The notes beneath the pieces were generated by a model that searched no databases, was not told where the DNA came from, and saw only the letters and a program-made list of their open reading frames with translations. A program made the translations under genes and the position numbers. This document shows positions 17,040-25,423 of a stretch of 35,568 nucleotides of DNA, in pieces. Position 1 is the stretch's first letter. Every line of letters begins with the position of its first letter. The DNA is from Leptothrix discophora (GTDB lineage: Bacteria > Pseudomonadota > Gammaproteobacteria > Burkholderiales > Burkholderiaceae_C): assembly GCF_030705305.1 (NCBI RefSeq), contig NZ_JAUZEE010000019.1, positions 1 to 35,568 on the forward strand, written 5' to 3'.

Positions 17040-17930
17040 ATGCGGGGTTCCGGTGTGGATCAGGACGGCGTGACTGCGCCCTCCAAGGCACTCACCACGG
17101 CGGTCGCCGACGGCCTGCCCGCCGAGCGGGCCGACACCGCTGGCGCGCAGACGCTGCGGCGCGGGCTGGCGGTGCTGCGGCTGCTGACGCGGGTTGGGCC
17201 GGGGGGGCTGCGCATGAACGAGATCGGCCGTCGGCTGGGCCTGAACAAGTCGACCGCGATCCGGCTGACCCGCACGCTGGTCGACGAGGGCTTCGTGCTG
17301 CACGACCCGCACTCGGGCGCCTACCGGCTTGGACCGGAAGCCTTCGCGGTCGGCCTGGCCGCCGAGCCGAGCTACGCGTTGCAGCGGCTGGCCGCGCCGC
17401 TGATGCGCGCGCTGGCGCTGGAGTCCGGCGACACGGTCTTCTTCACCGTGCTGCACGGCACCGAGAGCATCTGCCTGTCGCGCACCGAGGGCGACTTCCC
17501 GATCCGCAACCAGCTCGTCAAGGCGGGCGACCGCTGGCCGCTGGGCGTGGGCGCGGGCAGCTGCGCGATGCTGGCGGCGCTGTCGGATGCGGCGATCGCC
17601 GACATCCTGGGCCGCAACGCCGCCGAGCGGCTGGCGCGCTACCCCGACTGCACCGACGCCGCGATCCGCGAGCTGGTGGCGCAGACCCGGGCGCAGGGCT
17701 ATTGCGTCAACCCCGGCCTGGTGCTGGCCAGCAGCTGGGCGATCGGCGTGCCGGTGTACGACCGCGACGGCCGCCCGGTCGCCTCGATCAGCCTGGCGGC
17801 GATCGAGTCCCGCCTCGGACCGGCCCGCCGCGCCGCGCTGGGCAACCGGCTGCGGGTGGCGAGCCAGGAGCTGCAGGCCCTGCAGCGCGGCGAGCACGAG
17901 CCGGGCGAGGATGCGCCGGCTGCCGTGTGA
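17040..17930 (+). CDS. IclR family transcriptional regulator
   Basis: A 296-residue regulator. After a variable N-terminus (about 1-35) comes the winged helix-turn-helix (about 38-98), including MNEIGRRLGLNKSTAIRLTRTL and the wing FVLHDPHSGAYRLGPE. The C-terminal effector domain (about 110-285) follows, with the characteristic segments RNQLVKAGDRWPLGVGAGS and GYCVNPGLVLASSWAIGVPV. It is transcribed away from the thiolase-ligase-TRAP operon and is the obvious local regulator. The effector is probably the transported acid or a CoA derivative (inference). GGAG lies 9 bases before the ATG. Confidence 0.92.
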   Translation: MRGSGVDQDGVTAPSKALTTAVADGLPAERADTAGAQTLRRGLAVLRLLTRVGPGGLRMNEIGRRLGLNKSTAIRLTRTLVDEGFVLHDPHSGAYRLGPEAFAVGLAAEPSYALQRLAAPLMRALALESGDTVFFTVLHGTESICLSRTEGDFPIRNQLVKAGDRWPLGVGAGSCAMLAALSDAAIADILGRNAAERLARYPDCTDAAIRELVAQTRAQGYCVNPGLVLASSWAIGVPVYDRDGRPVASISLAAIESRLGPARRAALGNRLRVASQELQALQRGEHEPGEDAPAAV

Positions 17931-18061
17931 GCGGTGGCGACCTCGCCTCGCGCGGGCTGGACGCGCAGCTTGCGCGACGTCATGGACCCGACACGCAGGA
18001 TGCGCAGACTGGGAGCCCCGCGACGCACCCGTCCGAACCCGCTCCGTCCAGGACCCACGCC

Positions 18062-18985
18062 ATGGCCAACCACGATGAACACGAGGCGCTGATGCGCCGC
18101 ATCCATGCCGATCTGATCGACAGCTACGACGAGGAGCTGGAGCTGGAGATCGAGGACCGCAGCGTCGACGAGGCGCTGGGCGAGCTCGACATCGATGCCG
18201 ACGGCACCCGCCGCGCCGAGCGCTCGCGCTACTTCCGTGAGCTGTTCCGGCTGCAGGGCGAGCTGGTCAAGCTGCAGGACTGGGTCGCCGAGACCGGCCA
18301 GAAGGTCGTGATCCTGTTCGAGGGCCGCGACGCGGCCGGCAAGGGCGGCGCGATCAAGCGCATCACCCAGCGCCTGAACCCGCGCGTGTGCCGCACCGTG
18401 GCGCTGCCCGCGCCGAACAGCCGCGAGCGCACCCAGTGGTACTTCCAGCGCTACGCGCCGCACCTGCCGGCGGCCGGCGAGATCGTGCTGTTCGACCGCA
18501 GCTGGTACAACCGCGCCGGCGTCGAGCGGGTGATGGGCTTCTGCGGCGAGGACGACGTCGAGGAGTTCTTCCGCTCGGTGCCCGAGTTCGAGCGCATGCT
18601 GGTGCGATCGGGCATCCGGCTGATCAAGTACTGGTTCTCGATCACCGACGAGGAGCAGCACGTGCGCTTCCTGGGCCGCATCCACGACCCGCTCAAGCAG
18701 TGGAAGCTCTCGCCGATGGACCTGGAGTCGCGCCGCCGCTGGGAGGACTACACCAAGGCCAAGGAGGCGATGCTGGAGCGCACCCACATCGCCGAGGCGC
18801 CGTGGTGGGTCGTGCAGGCGGTCGACAAGAAGCGCGCGCGCCTGAACTGCATCCACCACCTGCTGTCGCAGTTCGACTACCAGGAGATCGAGAAGCCGGG
18901 CGTCGAGCTGCCCGAGCGCGAGCGCCACGACGACTACATCCGCAACCCGGTGCCGGCGTCGATGATCGTGCCCGAGGTCTACTGA
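18062..18985 (+). CDS. ppk2: polyphosphate kinase 2, class I
   Basis: A 307-residue single-domain PPK2, the form that phosphorylates nucleoside diphosphates using polyphosphate. Walker A is GRDAAGKGG at 88-96, Walker B is the FDRSWYNRAGVERVMGFC segment starting at about residue 144, and the lid region follows with RFLGRIHDPLKQWKLSPMD. The N-terminus is acidic (YDEELELEIEDR). Single-domain class I enzymes typically favour GDP or ADP. It starts at the ATG at 18062, 131 bases after the IclR stop, and overlaps the convergent PBP gene by 7 bases at its 3' end. The upstream gap shows no clear gene. Confidence 0.93.
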   Translation: MANHDEHEALMRRIHADLIDSYDEELELEIEDRSVDEALGELDIDADGTRRAERSRYFRELFRLQGELVKLQDWVAETGQKVVILFEGRDAAGKGGAIKRITQRLNPRVCRTVALPAPNSRERTQWYFQRYAPHLPAAGEIVLFDRSWYNRAGVERVMGFCGEDDVEEFFRSVPEFERMLVRSGIRLIKYWFSITDEEQHVRFLGRIHDPLKQWKLSPMDLESRRRWEDYTKAKEAMLERTHIAEAPWWVVQAVDKKRARLNCIHHLLSQFDYQEIEKPGVELPERERHDDYIRNPVPASMIVPEVY

Positions 18986-21900
18986 CCTCGGCTGCGTGAC
19001 AGGTGGCTCGCGGCCAGCTCGGCCGGCGCGGTCCGCACCGGCTTGGGCATGTCCTGGCCGGCCTGCCCGTCCGAGGCCTTGCACAGGCCCTTCTGCAGCA
19101 GCGGCTGGAGTGCCGGCATGAGCGTCTTGAGGGCCTGCGTGGGCAGGGCGCTGGTGAAGCTGTAGCCCTCGGCATGCGGCGCGGCGGCGTAGACCATCAT
19201 GGTGCCGAAGTAGCGCTCGCCGATCAGGAACATGAAGGTGCCCGAGCGGCTGACGACCTTGGCCGAGGTCAGCTGGCCGTTGCGGCCGTAGACCTCGTAG
19301 CGGTGGTCGCCGGTGCCGGTCTTGCCGCCGATCGGGATGACCGCGCCGCTGGCGTCCTTCAGGCTGCCCTTCAGGCGCGCGGCGGTGCCGTTGTCGACCA
19401 CGTCGATCAGGGCGGTGCGCACGACCTGGGCCAGCGCCGCGGGCAGCACCCGCCGGGCGGGTTCGGCCTGGCGCTGCAGGTGGGTCTCGTAGGGCGTGCC
19501 GACGCCGAAGGCGAGGTGTTCCAGCCGGCTCGACGGCCGCCGCTCGCCGCCGTTGACGAGGATGCCCATCAGCTCGGCCAGCGCCGCCGGCCGGTCGCCG
19601 GAGGCACCCAGCGCGCTGGCGTAGGACGGCGTCAGCGCGTCGAAGGGATAGCCCAGCCGCTGCCAGCGGCGGTGCAGCTCCTCGAAGGACTCGTCCTCGA
19701 TCATCTGGCGGATGCGGACCTCCTGCGCACCGCGCTTGCGGGGCGACAGCAGCCAGGCGCCGGCGGTGCGGCGGGCCTCGGCGCCGGCGGCGATCAGGTC
19801 GCTCAGGCGCAGGCTGCCCTGGCGACGCAGCTGCGCGGCGGTCCACAGCTCGACCGGGTGCAGGCCGGTGATCAGCGCGCGGGTCTCGAGCGTCTCGGCC
19901 GAGGCGCCACCGTGGCGCTGCAGCAGCCGGGCCACCTGGTCGGCCGACGGTGCCGGTCGGGCCACGCCAGCGGCACGGTTCTGCTGCGCGGCGATGAAGG
20001 TGGCCAGCGCGGCGGCGTCGCCGTCCGGGTGCAGCAGGCCGAAGGCGGCGGCCAGGCGGTCGGGGCCGGGCGTGCCACGCATCGCGTCGACCAGCCGGTC
20101 GTCGATCGCCGCAGGGCTCAGGCCGCGGTAGCGGGCATGGAAGCGGCCCTGGAACTCGCGGCCCTCGTGTTCGATGAAGCGTTCGAGGTAGACCCGCCGC
20201 AGCGCCTCGGCCTGCGGTCCTGCGTCGTCGCGCAGCAGCGGCGCGGCCGGGCCCTGGTGGGCGTGGTGGCGCACCACGTCGCGCATCAGCCGCACGAAGA
20301 CGAGGTTGACCGAGCGCCGCAGCGCCTCGCGCAGGTCCATCGTGCGGACATCGTCGAGCGGGTCGAAGTTCGAGAAGGTGTGCTGGCCGCCGCCGGTGTA
20401 GAAGACCTCGTACGGGCTGGCCGAGTAGCTGCGCCGCATCGCCGCGTCGAGCAGGGTCTCCAGCGGCAGCGGCGCGACGGCGGCTGCCAGCTGGTCGCGG
20501 GTCCAGCGTGACAGCAGGTCGTTCGGCGCCAGCGGCAGCGCCAGCAGCGCCGCGCGGTCCAGGCCGGACCAGCGCTCGTGCAGCTCGGCCACGATCTCCA
20601 GGTAGCTGACGAGGGTGCGCAGCTTGGCGGTCGAGCCGAGGTCCAGCCGGGCACCGTCGTTGATGTCGAAGGGCTGGTCGACGTTGTCGGTCTGGACCCG
20701 CAGCAGGTTGGCGTGTTCGCCGCGCTCGAACAGCGTGAAGCTGAATTGCAGGTGCTGCGGATCGTCGCCGTCCTGCAGCAGCCGGAAGCCGTACAGGCCG
20801 GCGGCGCGGGCTGCCTCGGGCGAGCGCAGGCTGCGCAGCGTCTTCGTGACGGCCTGCTGCAGGCCGGCGTCGAGCGTGCTGTCGGCGCGCAGGTCGAGCC
20901 GGTCGAGGTCGTAGGCCCGCGGCACCGCCAGCAGGCCCTGCAGGCGGGTGCGCAGCGCGGTCGCGGCCTTGCGTTCGCTGAAGGGCGGCTGGACCTCGCG
21001 CGGCGCGCTGACGCTGCGGCGCAGCGGGATTGCCAGCGCGCGGTCGCGCAGGCGGGTCGGGATGACGCCGGCATCGGCCATCACGCGCAGGTAGCTGTCG
21101 GTCAGGTCGGCCAGCGCGCGGTCCTGGTTGGCGCCCAGGTAGTAGGACGGCCGGCGCTGCGCGACCATCAGCGAGAGGGCCTGCTTGAAGGCGGCGGCGC
21201 GGCGCTCTTCGACATCGGCGAGGTCCGCGAGGTCGGCGGGGTGGGACGGCGCGGCCGCCGCCGAGGCCGTGGCCGCGACCGGCGTGACGCCGTCGGACGG
21301 CTCGCCGGGCACCTCGCGCAGCAGGTCGTTGAGCTCGCCGAAGTCCTGTCCGTACCAGGCCCACAGGCCGTCGCCCAGGCCATGCACCTCGCCCCAGCCG
21401 GGCCGGGCGGCCAGCGGCACGGTGTTGAGGTAGCTGCGCAGGATCTCGCGCCGGCGCGGCAGGGTCTGCTCGCCGTCGAGGTAGGCGCGCAGCGTCGCCG
21501 AGGCCATCTGGCGGAGCTTCTCGCCGGCGCCGTCGGTGCGGCCGTCGGGCGAGTGGCGGTACTTCTCGATCTGCGTGGCCAGCGTGCTGCCGCCGGGCGC
21601 GCGGCTGTCGTCGCCGATCAGCCGCAGCGCCTGTTCACCGACCGCCTTGCCCAGCCGCACCCACTCGATCGCGGGGTTCATGCGCGCGCGCTCGGGGTCG
21701 AGCAGCTCGCGGTTCTCGATGAAGAGCAGCGCGTCGACCAGCAGCGGCGGGATGTCGTCCCAGCGCTCGTAGACGCGGCGCGGGTAGCGCGAGGCGAACA
21801 GCGGCTGGCCGCCGCAGTCGGCCACGTCCAGGCCGGCCTGGTCCTTCTCGTGGTAGATCGTGAACAGGCCGGTGTCGACCAGTCCCAGCAGCCCGTCGCT

Positions 21901-22296
21901 CATGCGCGACTGGGCGCTGACGGCATAGCCCTGGGCCGCCATGGAGCGGGTCCATTCCGGCAGCCGGTGGTAGCCCAGCCGCTCGTCATAGGGGCCGTCG
22001 CCGGGGAAGCGGATGGCGGGGCTCGGTCCGGCCTCGACCACATGGCCCAGATCCTTCGTGATGCCGCTGAACAGCCAGGCCTGCAGGCGCGAGTGCTGCA
22101 GCTCGTAGAGCCCGGCCGCACCGATCGCGCCGACGGCGGCCGCCGGCAGGCTCCAGCGCAGCGCACGCCCGAACCAGCGCAGCCCTGACGTGCGTCTGGG
22201 GGGGGTGCCGGGGCCCGAGGCAGGGGGCTGCGCGGAGGCGGTGTCGCTGGCGCTCGGAAGGGCGGCGGGGGTGCTGCTGTCGGTCGGGCCGTCCAC
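18979..22296 (-). CDS. large divergent class A penicillin-binding protein (GT51 plus transpeptidase)
   Basis: A bifunctional peptidoglycan synthase of 1105 residues if started at the GTG at 22296, which has a GGA upstream; a GTG at 22419 is possible but lacks a binding site. It has a cytoplasmic Pro/Ser-rich tail and one membrane span (about 48-62). The glycosyltransferase domain follows, with catalytic Glu194 in FIENREL and GGST at 235-238. The transpeptidase domain has Ser555-Thr-Ala-Lys558, Ser-Val-Asn at 662-664 and Lys-Thr-Gly at 992-994. It is longer than standard PBP1a/1b, with departures in the GT51 motifs (GGSTLATQIEKYRHSP instead of GGSTITQQ) and a long insert before KTG. It probably acts in septal or elongation wall synthesis in the inner membrane. 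Confidence 0.88.
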   Translation of the reverse strand: MDGPTDSSTPAALPSASDTASAQPPASGPGTPPRRTSGLRWFGRALRWSLPAAAVGAIGAAGLYELQHSRLQAWLFSGITKDLGHVVEAGPSPAIRFPGDGPYDERLGYHRLPEWTRSMAAQGYAVSAQSRMSDGLLGLVDTGLFTIYHEKDQAGLDVADCGGQPLFASRYPRRVYERWDDIPPLLVDALLFIENRELLDPERARMNPAIEWVRLGKAVGEQALRLIGDDSRAPGGSTLATQIEKYRHSPDGRTDGAGEKLRQMASATLRAYLDGEQTLPRRREILRSYLNTVPLAARPGWGEVHGLGDGLWAWYGQDFGELNDLLREVPGEPSDGVTPVAATASAAAAPSHPADLADLADVEERRAAAFKQALSLMVAQRRPSYYLGANQDRALADLTDSYLRVMADAGVIPTRLRDRALAIPLRRSVSAPREVQPPFSERKAATALRTRLQGLLAVPRAYDLDRLDLRADSTLDAGLQQAVTKTLRSLRSPEAARAAGLYGFRLLQDGDDPQHLQFSFTLFERGEHANLLRVQTDNVDQPFDINDGARLDLGSTAKLRTLVSYLEIVAELHERWSGLDRAALLALPLAPNDLLSRWTRDQLAAAVAPLPLETLLDAAMRRSYSASPYEVFYTGGGQHTFSNFDPLDDVRTMDLREALRRSVNLVFVRLMRDVVRHHAHQGPAAPLLRDDAGPQAEALRRVYLERFIEHEGREFQGRFHARYRGLSPAAIDDRLVDAMRGTPGPDRLAAAFGLLHPDGDAAALATFIAAQQNRAAGVARPAPSADQVARLLQRHGGASAETLETRALITGLHPVELWTAAQLRRQGSLRLSDLIAAGAEARRTAGAWLLSPRKRGAQEVRIRQMIEDESFEELHRRWQRLGYPFDALTPSYASALGASGDRPAALAELMGILVNGGERRPSSRLEHLAFGVGTPYETHLQRQAEPARRVLPAALAQVVRTALIDVVDNGTAARLKGSLKDASGAVIPIGGKTGTGDHRYEVYGRNGQLTSAKVVSRSGTFMFLIGERYFGTMMVYAAAPHAEGYSFTSALPTQALKTLMPALQPLLQKGLCKASDGQAGQDMPKPVRTAPAELAASHLSRSRGQ

Positions 22297-22621
22297 GATG
22301 GTTCCAGTGTGCTGTCGGATCACCAAGATAGCCGTTGCAGGTGTGTCATGGTGTGGCAGGCCTGCCAAGTCCGGCCCCCGAACAGGGTGCGGCGTGGTGT
22401 CGCACCGCCAATCGTTCACGCCGTTTCATGACGTTTCGATTCAGACACCTGCTGACGCCTGGACTTGTCATTGCAAGTTTCAGCGCCGCAAACCGTCACC
22501 ATCTGTCGGGCCGTCGCGTCGTTTCATATTCATCAATTCCGGGCGCTGGGGTGCGCATGCATACTGCGGCGCAACCGGTCCGTTCCCTTGGGTTCTGACC
22601 ACCAGAATGGATTGATTGAAC
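22297..22621. promoter_or_regulatory. divergent intergenic region with a 14-bp palindrome
   Basis: These 325 bases separate the PBP gene and the GGDEF-EAL gene and are visibly less GC-rich than the genes. Short open frames here have no ribosome binding site or coding character. The region contains a perfect palindrome TGGCAGGCCTGCCA at 22354-22367 and a GGTGCG/CGCACC inverted repeat at 22386-22406. Both could be operator sites or chance. No confident -35/-10 pair was found. Confidence 0.4.
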
Positions 22622-24745
22622 ATGTCGAGCTGGATGCGGTTGCTGCTGGTCACGCCTGACCCGCAGACCGTTCAAACCCTGGGCGCCGCCCTGCAGGCGC
22701 TCTACCTGCTGGAGACCGCGGCGAGCGCGGAAGCAGGGCTGTCGGCGCTGCACCAGGGACGCCACGACGCGCTGCTGCTGGAACTGCCGGACCCGACCGA
22801 GGCGCTGGCGATGCTGGCGCGCGTGCGTGCGGAGCCGACATGGCGCCACCTGCCGGTGGTGATCCTCTGCGGCGCGCCGGACGAGGCCTTCGAGGACCGC
22901 GCGCTGCAGCTCGGCGCGACCGACTTCCTGACCACGCCCTACCGTGCCAGCGTGGTGCGCGCGCGCATCGCCAACGTGCTGCGGCTGCGCGAGCCGCAGG
23001 AGCAGCAGCGCCATGCCGACGCGCGCTGGGTCCGTGCGGTCGAAGGCGCCGAACAGGGCGTGTGGGACTGGGACCTGTGCTCCGGCCTGGTGACGCTGTC
23101 GCCGCAATGCCGGCTGCTGGCCGGCGAGCCGGCCGAATCATCCGCGCCGGTGCCCTTCAAGGCCTGGCGTGAGCGCATCCACCCGGACGACGCGACCGCC
23201 GCGCAACGCCGCCTGGAGCGGCACCGTCGCGGCATTGCCAGCGGTTACGAAAGCGAGCATCGCCTGTGCTGCAGCGACGGCCGCGAGGTCTGGGTCCACG
23301 AGGTCGGACGGGTCGTGCAGCACGACGCCAACGGCGAGCCGCTGCGCATGATCGGCACGCTGACCGACATCTCGCGCCGCAAGGACGCCGAGGCCCAGGT
23401 CCTGAGCCTGGCCTGGTATGACCCGATCACCGACCTGCCGAACCGCCGCAAGCTGGTCGAGCTGCTGAGCCACAGCCTCGAAGGCGACCTGATGGGCCGC
23501 AGCGGCGCGACGCTCTACCTGATCGACCTGGACCACTTCAAGCTGATCAACGACGCCCACGGCCACGAGACCGGCGACCAGATGCTGCGCGGGGTGGCGC
23601 AGCGCCTGCGTGCCTCGGTGGCCCGCGGCGACATCGTCGCGCGCATGGGCGGCGACGAGTTCGCGGTGCTGCTGCTGCACGAGCAGCGCTCGGTCGAGCT
23701 GGCGCAGTCGGTCGGCCAGTCGGTCGGCGAACGGCTGCTGCGCGTGCTGGCCCAGCCGCACCAGATCGGCGACCAGCTGCACCACTGCCTGGCCAGCGTT
23801 GGCGTCGTCGCGGTCGATGCCGACCAGGCCCAGCAGGCCGAGCAGCTGCTCAAGTGGGCCGACATCGCGCTGTACGCGGCCAAGCATGCCGGGCGCGGTT
23901 GCCTGCGCTACTTCGACCCGGCCATGCAGGCGGCGGTCGAGGCCCGCTCGCGGCTCGAGAACGAACTGCGCGAGGCGCTGTCGGACTGGCAGTTCCGGCT
24001 GGTCTACCAGCTCCAGGTCGGCGAGGGCGAACACGCGCTCGGAGCCGAGGCGCTGGTGCGCTGGCAGCACCCGCGACGGGGCTTCATCGGCCCGAACGAG
24101 TTCATCGCGCTGGCCGAGGAGACCGGCCTGATCGTGCCGATGGGCCGGGCGCTGCTGGAGCGGGTCTGCCTGCAGCTGTGCGCCTGGGCCGACGACCCGC
24201 AGATGCGCGAGGTCACGGTCAGCTTCAACATCAGCGCCCGCGAGATGGGCGAGCCCGACTTCGTCGAGGCGGTGATCGACATCCTGCAGCGCACCGGCGT
24301 GCCGGCGCGGCGGCTCAAGCTGGAGCTGACCGAGAGCGCGCTGCTGGGCGACGTCGACGACATCGCCGCGCGCATGCACCGGCTGCGCGCGCACGGCGTG
24401 GGCTTCTCGCTGGACGACTTCGGCACCGGCTTCTCGTCGCTGGCCTACCTCAAGCGCCTGCCCTTCGACCAGCTCAAGATCGACCGCAGCTTCGTGCGCG
24501 ACATCCTGGAAGACAACGTCGACGCGCACCTGTCGCGCGCCATCGTCGCGCTGGCCGCCAGCCTGGGCCTGAGCGTGGTCGCCGAAGGCGTCGAGCTGGC
24601 CGCCCAGGGCGAGATGTTGCGCACCTTCGGCTGCAGCCGCTTCCAGGGCTTCCTGTTCGGCGAGCCGATGTCGGCCGAGGCGTTCGCCGAGGCCCTGCAC
24701 ACGGCGGCTGCGCGCAACACGGTGCCGGGGGTGCTGGCGGATTGA
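22622..24745 (+). CDS. GGDEF-EAL cyclic-di-GMP protein with receiver-like and PAS domains
   Basis: A 707-residue cytoplasmic signalling protein. Residues about 6-122 have a receiver fold, but the phosphoacceptor position is Glu54, the conserved Lys is Thr105 and the first-strand acidic pair is Thr-Pro. A PAS/PAC region follows (about 133-258). The GGDEF domain is intact, with Gly-Gly-Asp-Glu-Phe at 343-347, but no Arg-x-x-Asp inhibitory site precedes it. The EAL domain is also intact (Glu-Ala-Leu at 476-478, then Asn-Ile-Ser, LELTES, DDFGTGFSSL, Lys-Ile-Asp, AEGVEL). It should therefore be able to make and break c-di-GMP. ATG 22622 is used; a TTG two codons earlier is less likely. Confidence 0.93.
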   Translation: MSSWMRLLLVTPDPQTVQTLGAALQALYLLETAASAEAGLSALHQGRHDALLLELPDPTEALAMLARVRAEPTWRHLPVVILCGAPDEAFEDRALQLGATDFLTTPYRASVVRARIANVLRLREPQEQQRHADARWVRAVEGAEQGVWDWDLCSGLVTLSPQCRLLAGEPAESSAPVPFKAWRERIHPDDATAAQRRLERHRRGIASGYESEHRLCCSDGREVWVHEVGRVVQHDANGEPLRMIGTLTDISRRKDAEAQVLSLAWYDPITDLPNRRKLVELLSHSLEGDLMGRSGATLYLIDLDHFKLINDAHGHETGDQMLRGVAQRLRASVARGDIVARMGGDEFAVLLLHEQRSVELAQSVGQSVGERLLRVLAQPHQIGDQLHHCLASVGVVAVDADQAQQAEQLLKWADIALYAAKHAGRGCLRYFDPAMQAAVEARSRLENELREALSDWQFRLVYQLQVGEGEHALGAEALVRWQHPRRGFIGPNEFIALAEETGLIVPMGRALLERVCLQLCAWADDPQMREVTVSFNISAREMGEPDFVEAVIDILQRTGVPARRLKLELTESALLGDVDDIAARMHRLRAHGVGFSLDDFGTGFSSLAYLKRLPFDQLKIDRSFVRDILEDNVDAHLSRAIVALAASLGLSVVAEGVELAAQGEMLRTFGCSRFQGFLFGEPMSAEAFAEALHTAAARNTVPGVLAD

Positions 24746-24757
24746 GGGGCGGGGGCT

Positions 24758-25324
24758 TCAGCGGCTCAGCAGCTCGATGTAGGCCTGGTAGCCATAGCTG
24801 CGTTTGCTCTTCTGGCCCGTCTGCTCGACCACGATGCCCAGGCCTTCCAGGCGTTGCACCGCTGAGGTGGCGGTCGGGAAGGTGGTCCCGAGCTGCAGGC
24901 GAGCCTGGTCGATCGTGAAGCGCGGCATCACCGGCAGCAGTTCGAACAGGCGGAAGCTGGCCGAGTTGGCCTTCGGGTCTTCGAGCAGTCGGCGGCGATC
25001 TGCATTGACCAGGCTGGCGAGAGCGACGATGCCGCGTTCGGCCTCGGTCGCGGCGGCTTCGATGCCCTCCAGGAAGAAGCGGATCCAGCCTTCCCAGTCG
25101 CCATCGGTGCGGATGGCCGAAAGCCGGCGGTCGTACTCGGACTGGTGGCGCTTGAGGTAGCCGCTCAGGTACATCAGCGGCTCGCGCAGCAGGCCCCAGT
25201 CTTCCAGCAGCGCGGCGATCAGCAGGCGGCCGATCCGGCCGTTGCCGTCCAGGAAGGGGTGGATGGTCTCGAATTGCGCATGCACCAGCGCCATCCGCAC
25301 CAGCGCCATGCGCACCAGCGGCGG
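24758..25324 (-). pseudogene. N-terminally truncated Fic family gene
   Basis: The frame encodes the C-terminal part of a Fic protein. It has the active-site motif HPFLDGNGRIGRLL, then the helices of the core, then a C-terminal winged-helix segment (FTIDQARLQLGTTFPTATSAVQRLEGLG). Complete relatives of this architecture are about 360-400 residues; about half is missing. Family-like sequence begins abruptly at Pro-Pro-Leu-Val-Arg near 25324. Further upstream the frame continues through unrelated residues to a stop in the xdhC end, with no start codon of the family's N-terminus. The sequence Met-Ala-Leu-Val-Arg is duplicated by a 15-bp tandem repeat at 25283-25318. A GTG at 25315 or ATG at 25309 could start a short product, but the Fic fold would be incomplete. 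Confidence 0.75.
25283..25318. repeat. 15-bp tandem repeat at the truncated Fic 5' end
   Basis: The motif CACCAGCGCCAT (plus strand) recurs with a 15-base period: CACCAG at 25283-25288, 25298-25303 and 25313-25318. Two full units and one partial unit are present. In the Fic frame the unit reads Leu-Val-Arg-Met-Ala, so it has inserted an extra copy of a stretch that is normally present once. Confidence 0.7.
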
Positions 25325-25340
25325 ACGGTGGTGCGCATCG

Positions 25341-25423
25341 GATTCAAGCGTTCTTGAAAGGGGATGCGGCGAATCAAAGCATTCTTTGATTCACGGCCAC
25401 CCGATTCAAGCCCGCTTTCATCG
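25341..25423. repeat. three diverged copies of a palindromic GATTCAAG-type element
   Basis: Between the truncated Fic gene and xdhC are three related stretches about 30 bases apart. The first is at 25341-25360 (TTCAAG 25343-25348 and CTTGAA 25353-25358 around CGTT). The second is at 25371-25392 (GAATCAAAG and CTTTGATTC, a perfect 9-bp inverted repeat around CATT). The third is at about 25403-25423 (GATTCAAGCCCGCTTTCATC, imperfect). The xdhC stop codon lies inside the second. They could act as a transcript 3' hairpin, or mark an old recombination point. Confidence 0.5.

Noticed and set aside
14058-17897. A single 1279-residue protein covering the ligase and upstream DNA
   Set aside because: Only the last 537 residues match a family; the rest runs out of frame through the thiolase gene and antisense through the IclR gene. 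The GTG at 15671 gives the normal ligase start.
17699-21364. A 1221-residue minus-strand frame across PPK2 and PBP
   Set aside because: It crosses PPK2 in antisense and the PBP gene in a wrong frame, and its composition is low-complexity Arg/Ala/Pro.
22386-22406. GGTGCG/CGCACC inverted repeat as a terminator
   Set aside because: There is no T-run on either strand and it lies between divergent starts, where a terminator is not expected.
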